DNA of 11,463 nucleotides, taken from assembly GCA_017412025.1 (NCBI GenBank), contig JAFQOY010000265.1:1-11463 (forward strand). The letters run 5' to 3'. The notes below the pieces were generated by a model. It searched no databases, was not told the origin of the DNA, and worked only from the letters and a program-made list of their open reading frames with translations. How positions within the stretch are numbered: position 1 is the stretch's first letter; every line of letters begins with the position of its first letter. Shown here piece by piece: positions 5,956 through 11,463 of the stretch. A program made the translations under genes and the position numbers. The stretch comes from Clostridia bacterium. Lineage in GTDB: Bacteria; Bacillota_A; Clostridia; Christensenellales; Aristaeellaceae.

Positions 5956-8277
5956 GTGAACGGACAGCTTCGCCTGAAAGGGCGCAACCGGTTCTCAAGG
6001 GGCTTCAGGCTGCTTGTTATCGTGGTTGCGGCGGTCAGCACGCTTTATGCCGTTTTGCTCTATGCCAATGAGCTGCACAATCAGCGCCAGACGGAAGAAG
6101 AGGTCTTTGCAACCGCCTATAAAAATGCGGCGAGCCTCATTTCCTTTGTCGACCACGAAGGATTCCGTAAACGCATTTTTTCCGAAGCGCCCGCGGTGGA
6201 AAAGCTCGATTATTTTGCCGGGGCAAGCAACAGACAGATCCACGGCCAGCAGATCATCTCACCCTATGATTCCTTCATCGGCCCGCTTAATCCGTTCATC
6301 CCCGGTACGCCGATGCATGAATTTGTGGATCAGGTGCGCCTGTTCACGCAGGTGAGCTTCGATATTGAGATGCTGCTGTTCCACACCTCTGCCAACGACT
6401 ATTTCATCGGCGCAGAAAACAGCGGCCAATCCAGCATCATTGCGCTGGGCGAAAGCGCGGCGGCCAATGCGCTGCATATCAGCGAGGAAGAAATCGACCG
6501 GCTGCTCAGCGGGAATGATCTGGTGATCGCCGCCTCCGAGCGCGGCAGCGGGCTGTATGATCAGGTCATTTTCTCCATCGATATCGGCCATGACGTCACC
6601 ATTCTTTTGCGGACGAACATGAACGTCCTGCACGCCACGCTGATGAAGGCGAACTATGGGCGGCAGTTCAGCCCCGTGGCCGTCGCGCTGCTGGCTCACG
6701 ACAAGGGCATTTACTGGCTTGCCGAGTCCGACGGCTTTGTTACAGAGGACAGCTTTTTGAATCTGGGCGGTAACAATTGGGTGGCAGCGCCCAGGCGCTT
6801 CTCCGCGGAAAGCGAAGAAGATAAGCTGGTCGTGCTCAACTATGAGCTCTCTCAGAGCGGCTATTGCTTCCGCCATGTCGTGGCGATGGAGAAAAATGAA
6901 TATGAGAAAATGAACCGGGACGGCAAAATGCTGATGATCGGCCTTACGCTGCTGTGGATTATCGCCTGCGGTACCATCGGCGTCATCCTGTATCATGAAT
7001 GGTATGCGCCTATTTCCCGCATGCTGGCGCGGATGAAACCGGAGCAGGGCGAGGACGACGGCCTGCAGCGCGAGCCTGACGAATATGTGGTGATCTCCAA
7101 TGAGATTGAACGCATGCGGCAGGATCTTGATCACCATCAGGCTGCGCTTGCGCGCCACCGCGAGGCGCTGCGGCGCGTTGTGCTTTCGCGCCTGCTGCAA
7201 TCTCCCGGCTCCGTGCTCACCGCGCAGGCTGCTGCGCAGCACAACCTGACCGGGCTGCTGCGGCGTTACGCGCTCACCGTTTTCTTCCCGACGGGCGTCG
7301 CCGGGCAGGATACCCTGGAAGGGCTGTCCGCCGCGCTTGAAGCGATGCTCAATCCGCTGCTCCATGCCGGAGAGGAAGCCATCCTGCTTCCCCAGCCCGG
7401 GCAGGTGATCCTGCTGGTCGCCTCGAACGACAGGAAGGAAGCGGAGCTCATGCCTCTGCTCATGCGCTGCCTGCCGGGGCTGAAAGAAGCTTATCAGGGC
7501 GAGGTCCGCTTCTATTGCGGCGGATTTGTCGATGATCCCTCCCTGCACAGCGCCTATACCCGGGCGCTGATGGATCCGGCGCTGATGTATCCGGAGGAAA
7601 TGGAAGAGCTCTATCCGACGTCCAACGCGCTGCGCAGCCGTATGAGGCTGAGCTGCACGATGAACCTGCTTTCCCATCTGGACGCGCACGATTATGAAAA
7701 AGCCGGGCAGGCGCTTTCGCAGACGCTTGACACGATCTTTGCCGAGGCCATTCCCCTGCCGCTGCGCTTTACGCTGCTGTCCGGCCTGTCCGGAGATCTG
7801 TACTGCCGGATTCTTGAAGCGAACAAGGGCGCCAAAGAAATGCTGGACGGCATGCCGATGCAGTATCCCAACGGCGAAATCTCGTCTAAAGAGGAGTTTT
7901 TCTCCCGGTGGACGGCGCTGTTTGACTCCCTGTGCACCGCGACGGAGCAGGCAAAAGGGCGTTCGGTTCTCTTTGACCAGCTGACCGCTTACATCGAAGA
8001 ACACTATCAGGACAGGGATCTTTCCCTGACGAAGCTGGCCGATCTTTTCGACGTGGGAACGGCGACAATATCGCGCGAATTCAAGAAGAATTCGGAGAGT
8101 ACCTTCCTTGAATTCGTGCACAAGCGGCGCATCGCCGCGGCCAAGACGCTCATCCGTACGACGGATATTTCCCTGAAGGAAATTGCCGTTCAGGTCGGCT
8201 ATGACAACGCGCTGACCATGACGCGCGCATTCAAAAAATACGAAGGCGTCACACCCGGCGCATTCCGGGATTCATAA
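5956..8277 (+). CDS. Membrane-anchored AraC-family regulator with extracellular sensor domain (YesS/YtdP-like architecture)
   Basis: A 773-residue protein. I choose GTG 5956 because AAAGGGGG (5941-5948) stands seven bases before it; the in-frame ATG at 5938 lies upstream of that site and has none of its own. First membrane segment about 15-36, then about 285 extracellular residues of the size and hydrophobic pattern of a Cache-type sensor, and a second membrane segment about 325-346. A linker with helical, charged residues follows (IERMRQDLDHHQAALARHREAL), then a poorly conserved cytoplasmic domain. Last comes a typical AraC DNA-binding domain (about 672-773): first helix-turn-helix in LSLTKLADLFDVGTATISREFKK, second in SLKEIAVQVGYDNALTMTRAFKKYEGVTPGAFR. 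Length and layout match Bacillus YesS and YtdP (about 760-770 residues). Such proteins sense an outside ligand and activate nearby genes. Divergent placement makes the secreted reductase the prime target; ligand unknown. A strong terminator follows. Confidence 0.85.
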   Translation: MNGQLRLKGRNRFSRGFRLLVIVVAAVSTLYAVLLYANELHNQRQTEEEVFATAYKNAASLISFVDHEGFRKRIFSEAPAVEKLDYFAGASNRQIHGQQIISPYDSFIGPLNPFIPGTPMHEFVDQVRLFTQVSFDIEMLLFHTSANDYFIGAENSGQSSIIALGESAAANALHISEEEIDRLLSGNDLVIAASERGSGLYDQVIFSIDIGHDVTILLRTNMNVLHATLMKANYGRQFSPVAVALLAHDKGIYWLAESDGFVTEDSFLNLGGNNWVAAPRRFSAESEEDKLVVLNYELSQSGYCFRHVVAMEKNEYEKMNRDGKMLMIGLTLLWIIACGTIGVILYHEWYAPISRMLARMKPEQGEDDGLQREPDEYVVISNEIERMRQDLDHHQAALARHREALRRVVLSRLLQSPGSVLTAQAAAQHNLTGLLRRYALTVFFPTGVAGQDTLEGLSAALEAMLNPLLHAGEEAILLPQPGQVILLVASNDRKEAELMPLLMRCLPGLKEAYQGEVRFYCGGFVDDPSLHSAYTRALMDPALMYPEEMEELYPTSNALRSRMRLSCTMNLLSHLDAHDYEKAGQALSQTLDTIFAEAIPLPLRFTLLSGLSGDLYCRILEANKGAKEMLDGMPMQYPNGEISSKEEFFSRWTALFDSLCTATEQAKGRSVLFDQLTAYIEEHYQDRDLSLTKLADLFDVGTATISREFKKNSESTFLEFVHKRRIAAAKTLIRTTDISLKEIAVQVGYDNALTMTRAFKKYEGVTPGAFRDS

Positions 8278-8351
8278 TCGCCGGATCTGGACGGAGACGG
8301 GACGCTGCAGTGCCGGAGCGGGAGACGCTTTGGCAGGAAGCCTTTCATGGC

Positions 8352-8389
8352 GCTGTCATTAAACCAATGGTTTAATGACAGCATTTTTT
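8352..8389 (+). terminator. Intrinsic terminator of the AraC-type gene
   Basis: GCTGTCATTAAACC (8352-8365), loop AAT, GGTTTAATGACAGC (8369-8382), then ATTTTTT. A perfect 14-bp stem, about 75 bases after the stop codon. The stem also overlaps the -35 region of the proposed promoter of the next RNA. Confidence 0.9.
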
Positions 8390-8403
8390 ATGTGTGCTAT
8401 CCT
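8375..8403 (+). promoter_or_regulatory. Candidate promoter of the second structured RNA
   Basis: ATGACA (8375-8380) as -35 and TATCCT (8398-8403) as -10, 17 bases apart, with TGC directly before the -10 (extended -10). The start would be about 8410, exactly at the first helix of the RNA. The -35 lies within the preceding terminator stem, an economical but unusual arrangement. Confidence 0.4.
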
Positions 8404-8409
8404 ATATGT

Positions 8410-8731
8410 GCTGACCGACATGGCAGACGCCGGCCGGTCGGAACCTACTCGCACCTTGAAAACTGAACAGAAAGAAATTGCACTTCAAGCACCATGTGCA
8501 TAAGCCAGAGAAGATACAGGCGGCGGCTAGCCAAACGCCTAGGGAAAACCCCGACGCCGGCAGGAAGAAAGGCACCATGCCGGCAAGGCTAGCGGGACAG
8601 GAGCGGCCGAAGACACGGCCTGTCCGCCCGATCCAGGGGATCGGGCAGCGATTACATACTTTCGGACCGAACGGTTTGCCCCCGGAGGACGGATATCCTC
8701 ATTCAGCGGGGCAGCTTCAAACCATTTTTTC
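8410..8731 (+). ncRNA. Structured noncoding RNA with pseudoknot and rRNA-spacer-like motif
   Basis: No credible gene, but strong pairing throughout. CTGACCG (8411-8417) pairs with CGGTCGG (8435-8441). TGCAC (8479-8483) pairs with GTGCA (8496-8500), and its loop TTCAAG (8484-8489) pairs back to CTTGAA (8455-8460), making an H-type pseudoknot. GGCTAGC (8587-8593) pairs with GCTAGCC (8526-8532), enclosing GGG-AAAA-CCC (8542-8551) and GCCGGCA (8556-8562) with TGCCGGC (8578-8584), a three-way junction. GGACAGG (8595-8601) pairs with CCTGTCC (8619-8625). GCCCGATCC (8626-8634) pairs with GGATCGGGC (8638-8646). A terminator ends it. TTGAAAACTGAACA (8456-8469) resembles the boxA-containing stretch of Firmicutes 16S-23S spacers. 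It could be a free-standing RNA or a leader of the TerD-like gene 151 bases further on. The raiA RNA class (pseudoknotted, Firmicutes) is worth testing, but I cannot confirm the identity from memory. Confidence 0.6.
8673..8730 (+). terminator. Terminator of the second structured RNA
   Basis: GGTTT (8673-8677) with AAACC (8719-8723), continued by GCCCC (8678-8682) with GGGGC (8708-8712), and an inner GAGGA (8685-8689) with TCCTC (8696-8700). It is followed by ATTTTTT (8724-8730). The stem is long and branched but the U tract is good, so transcripts beginning near 8410 would mostly end here unless anti-terminated. Confidence 0.65.
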
Positions 8732-8881
8732 CACACAACCCGAGTGTTTTCGGGGCAGACGGGCCTGCAGGAGTTAAGCAGATAACATCCTTCTAAGTAT
8801 ACATGATTTTGCAAAACAATATCGAATGCAGGCGTGCGTTATCAGATAGTCTGCCCTTTCAAGTTAAAAGGAGGAACGCAT
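8732..8881 (+). other. Leader region of the TerD-like gene
   Basis: About 150 bases between the RNA terminator and the next start codon. A small hairpin CCCGA (8739-8743) with TCGGG (8750-8754) is visible, and GATAAC (8781-8786) is inverted as GTTATC (8838-8843). The only promoter candidate is weak: TTAAGC (8774-8779) with TATACA (8798-8803), 18 bases apart. I see no small gene. The ribosome binding site AAAAGGAGG (8866-8874) lies at the end. Confidence 0.5.
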
Positions 8882-11463
8882 ATGACACATCAGTTTCATG
8901 AGCTTCTTCTGAGCGAACTGCGCATGGTGGTTTATCAGCCGGGCAATCCGGCTGAGGTGACGGATCGAATGGTCTGCGAAGCGGTTACGCTGAATGAGAA
9001 TATCCGGTCTCTGGGTTATGTGCTCCGCCCCGATGATGTGCTGAGGATGGCGGCCAGTCCGTCGATGCATGGTTTCTTCGATCACCTCAAGGCTCTGGTG
9101 CCGGATGTGAAGGATAAACCTATGTATCCGGGATTCCCGCAGCAGGTGATGGAGATGTCTGAGGCGGAATTCCGCCTGCATCAGGCCATCCATTACTTCA
9201 CCACCTACGGGCTGGAGATGCTGCTTGGACAGAAGGTCAAAAGAGGCTGGCTGCCGGAGTATCCGGCGGATGAGCGCACGCAGCGCGATACCCGGCTGAT
9301 GGAAAGCCGCGTGATCGAGCTGATCGCCGGGCAGGAAGCGCCGGCTGCGGTGCTGCGCACGCTGATGGGCCGCCGCGAGCGGATGACCAATCCGGAGCTG
9401 GATCTGGCGCTTGAATGCGTGCCGCTGTGCAGCGCGGAGCAGCTGCAGGGGATTAAGGTCCGGTTCAAGGAGAACCTTGATCTGCTGTTCCCGCGGCTGA
9501 TGGCATGCACGGACAGGGAAGCGGCGCTGCACACACTGCACGCAGTGTGCGCGCATGCCGGCGATGTGCTCGCCTGCAGCAAGGAGTATCTGCGCCGGCG
9601 CAAGTATCACCTGACCACGGCGGAAAAGAAGCTGCTGGTAAAGCTGCTTGAAACCTACCCGGTCGGCAATCTGCGCGAGAATCTGATGCAGTCGCAGCGC
9701 CTGAGGGAAAGGAACCTGCAGGTGCTGCAGCATCTGGATTACAACCGGTTTTCCAGAAGCGCGGCGCATCGTGAAGCCGTCCGCGCGCTGAGAAACGGCG
9801 AGCTGCTCTCCTGGCGCGGCGTGGGCGAAGCGCTTCTTGGCGAACACAGCCCGCAGGCCCTGAAGCACTTTGCTCAGCGCCCGGGCTACATGGTGCGCAT
9901 GATCAACCGTCTGCTCTCGCTTGAATATGGCGCCGAGGAGATTGCGCAGGCGCTGCTTCCGCACGCAGGCAAAGTCAGCGGTCATCTGGCGGTAAAGACC
10001 CTGCGTGCCATGCTGAAGCGGAGCGATGAACTGGAAGCCCGGTATAAAGAGGCGGTCAAAGACTGTATGAGGCAGTATGATGCCGAAATGAGACCGCCCT
10101 CAGAGAAGAATTACTGGGAAGAGCGCGGCATTCGCTCCCGTGCACAATGGCGCCGCACAGAAGCGCGGCAAAGCTGTCTCATCGGGCCTGAGAATGCTCT
10201 CCGCGAAGAGGTGTTTGCCAAGGCGAATGCGCTGGAAATGCGGCTTATAGCAGCCAAGGCCAGACTCTCTGCTATGAAAGAGGCGGCGGATTATCCGGAG
10301 CGCACGAACATGAGAAGCATGAAAACCCGATGGTACAGGAACGCTGAGCAGAACATGGATATGCATGCGCTGAACAGAAAAATGGAGGAGTATCTGGGGG
10401 TATCTGACTGGGAAATGCGAAAGGCGAGAGAGAAGGTCTCTCGACTGAATCGCCTGGTCGAGGAGGCGAGGAAGCAGGCGCAGCCTGAATTTGCCTGTCG
10501 GGCTGCGGTGATCCGTGCTGAAGGCGAACGCCGTCTGGCGCCGATGCTTGAGGAGATCGACGCCTGGGAACAGGCGCAGATAGAGCAGCTGCAAAAGCGC
10601 ATTGAGGCTGAGAATGCGCAATATGTAAAGCAGAAGCGTGAGGCCGTCAAGCGCAGGGATGCGAAACTGAAACAGCTGGAGGATGCGTATCAGCACGAGC
10701 TCAGGGCTGCGCAGTTTGATGCGCAGACAGCAGAAATCCTGAGGCGGCTGCTTGAGGCGCATTTCCGCCAGGCGGATACGCCGCTTAAGGGAAAAAAGGT
10801 CTTCGTCGATATGGATGCGTTCGATCTCGGACACTCTGTGATGGAAACCGAGGATCGCTCCAGGGACGGCGGCTACATCCGAAGCGGCATTGCCTACAGG
10901 ATTCCGGAAAATGCCCGGTATGTACGGTTCTTCGTCTACTGGAATGACAAAGAGCGGATCGACATTGACCTGCACGCAGGCGGCACGACCATGGACGGCA
11001 GGCATCTTCACGTGGGCTGGAACTCGGATTTCCGCAGGGACGGCGTGGTGCATTCGGGTGATATCACCCACAGCGACGCTGCGGAGTATATCGATATCGA
11101 TTTGTCTGCGCCGATCCGGGAGATCTACGCCAATGTCAACCTGTTCAGCGGCCAGTCGTTCAGGGACGTTGAAACCTGCTACGTGGGCATGATGGCGGTA
11201 GACCAAAATGGTCAAACCATCGAGCGCTACGATCCGGCGAACTGCTTCTTTACGCACAGGCTCACCCAGAAGACCCGCAACCTGTATTACGGTTTCATCG
11301 ACGTTCAGAACCGGTTTGTCCGGTTCGTCGGTCAGGAAAACCGGTCGGTATGGGAGGCGCGTCCGTCCATCGAATCCGAGCAGAACATCTTCTCGCTTGA
11401 GGCGTATCTGAACTGCGTGATGGAAGGACAGGGCGTGCAGCGCGTAGATAACCCCGCAGAGGC
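8882..11463 (+). CDS. Large protein with helical N-terminus, coiled coil and C-terminal TerD-like domain (3' end outside window)
   Basis: An open frame runs from ATG 8882 (AAAAGGAGG seven bases upstream) to the window edge without a stop: 860 codons, so the protein is partial. It has no signal peptide or membrane segment, so it is probably cytoplasmic. Residues 1 to about 400 are helical and contain a KPMYPGFPQQVMEMSEAEFRLHQAIHYF stretch. I recognise this as typical of large TerD-domain proteins related to the MXAN_6230/SCO0854 family, but no RING cysteine cluster is seen. Residues about 510-635 form a highly charged coiled coil (QLQKRIEAENAQYVKQKREAVKRRDAKLKQLEDAYQHEL). From about 640 a TerD-like domain follows: RYVRFFVYWND, IDIDLHAG, then DGVVHSGDITHSDAAEYIDIDL (HSGD at 724-727) and a YDPANCFFTHRL end. 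TerD proteins bind calcium and belong to the predicted Ter stress and antiphage networks. No terB, terC or terY-like gene is in view. Exact function unknown. Confidence 0.75.
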   Translation, partial: MTHQFHELLLSELRMVVYQPGNPAEVTDRMVCEAVTLNENIRSLGYVLRPDDVLRMAASPSMHGFFDHLKALVPDVKDKPMYPGFPQQVMEMSEAEFRLHQAIHYFTTYGLEMLLGQKVKRGWLPEYPADERTQRDTRLMESRVIELIAGQEAPAAVLRTLMGRRERMTNPELDLALECVPLCSAEQLQGIKVRFKENLDLLFPRLMACTDREAALHTLHAVCAHAGDVLACSKEYLRRRKYHLTTAEKKLLVKLLETYPVGNLRENLMQSQRLRERNLQVLQHLDYNRFSRSAAHREAVRALRNGELLSWRGVGEALLGEHSPQALKHFAQRPGYMVRMINRLLSLEYGAEEIAQALLPHAGKVSGHLAVKTLRAMLKRSDELEARYKEAVKDCMRQYDAEMRPPSEKNYWEERGIRSRAQWRRTEARQSCLIGPENALREEVFAKANALEMRLIAAKARLSAMKEAADYPERTNMRSMKTRWYRNAEQNMDMHALNRKMEEYLGVSDWEMRKAREKVSRLNRLVEEARKQAQPEFACRAAVIRAEGERRLAPMLEEIDAWEQAQIEQLQKRIEAENAQYVKQKREAVKRRDAKLKQLEDAYQHELRAAQFDAQTAEILRRLLEAHFRQADTPLKGKKVFVDMDAFDLGHSVMETEDRSRDGGYIRSGIAYRIPENARYVRFFVYWNDKERIDIDLHAGGTTMDGRHLHVGWNSDFRRDGVVHSGDITHSDAAEYIDIDLSAPIREIYANVNLFSGQSFRDVETCYVGMMAVDQNGQTIERYDPANCFFTHRLTQKTRNLYYGFIDVQNRFVRFVGQENRSVWEARPSIESEQNIFSLEAYLNCVMEGQGVQRVDNPAE

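Noticed and set aside
6259..8121. Minus-strand open frame of 620 codons
   Set aside because: Antisense to the AraC-type regulator, rich in Q, R and H, without a ribosome binding site or family motifs.
8864..11257. Two long minus-strand frames (8864-9985 and 10100-11257)
   Set aside because: Both are antisense to the continuous TerD-like gene, which has a perfect ribosome binding site and recognisable domains.
1..11463. CRISPR array, insertion sequence, transposase, integrase or other phage gene
   Set aside because: No regularly spaced repeats and no frame with transposase, recombinase or phage structural motifs were found in either strand.

Overview
The window looks like chromosomal DNA of a gut-type Clostridia (Firmicutes). 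This rests on strong AGGAGG-like ribosome binding sites, good TTGNNN-17-TATAAT promoters, intrinsic terminators with long U tracts, a tandem pair of WYL proteins, a membrane-anchored AraC regulator of the YesS/YtdP architecture, and a secreted flavinylated reductase. I would not name a family or genus.

Layout, left to right. (1) 1-175: the 3' part of a structured repeat-like element ending in a tRNA-3'-end-like tail (CTCCACCA), an intrinsic terminator, and a second copy of its first 12 bases. (2) 181-2503: a complete operon of two WYL-domain genes with its own promoter, a 14-base gene overlap and a terminator. (3) About 2596-3466: about 870 bases with no credible gene but dense with hairpins, starting at an extended -10 promoter and ending in a U tract. 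It reads as one very large structured noncoding RNA, and a tRNA-Lys(CUU)-like cloverleaf is embedded in it. Size and tRNA content point to the GOLLD/ROOL class of giant RNAs, but I cannot run a covariance model. (4) 3614-5584 (minus) and 5956-8277 (plus): a divergent pair made of a secreted or lipid-anchored FAD/FMN reductase and a transmembrane sensor AraC regulator, sharing an AT-rich intergenic region with promoters and a 30-base-spaced repeat. The likely logic is that the regulator senses an extracellular compound and controls a reductase acting outside the membrane. (5) About 8410-8731: a second structured noncoding RNA of about 320 nt with its own promoter, an H-type pseudoknot, a three-way-like domain, a 9-bp hairpin and an intrinsic terminator. 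It carries a TTGAAAACTGAACA motif like that of Firmicutes rRNA spacers. (6) 8882 to the window end: a large cytoplasmic protein with a helical N-terminal half, a charged coiled coil and a C-terminal TerD-like domain, cut off by the window edge.

The most unusual content is the two intergenic structured RNAs. The five protein genes belong to recognisable families, although the substrate of the reductase, the ligand of the regulator and the role of the TerD-like protein are all open.
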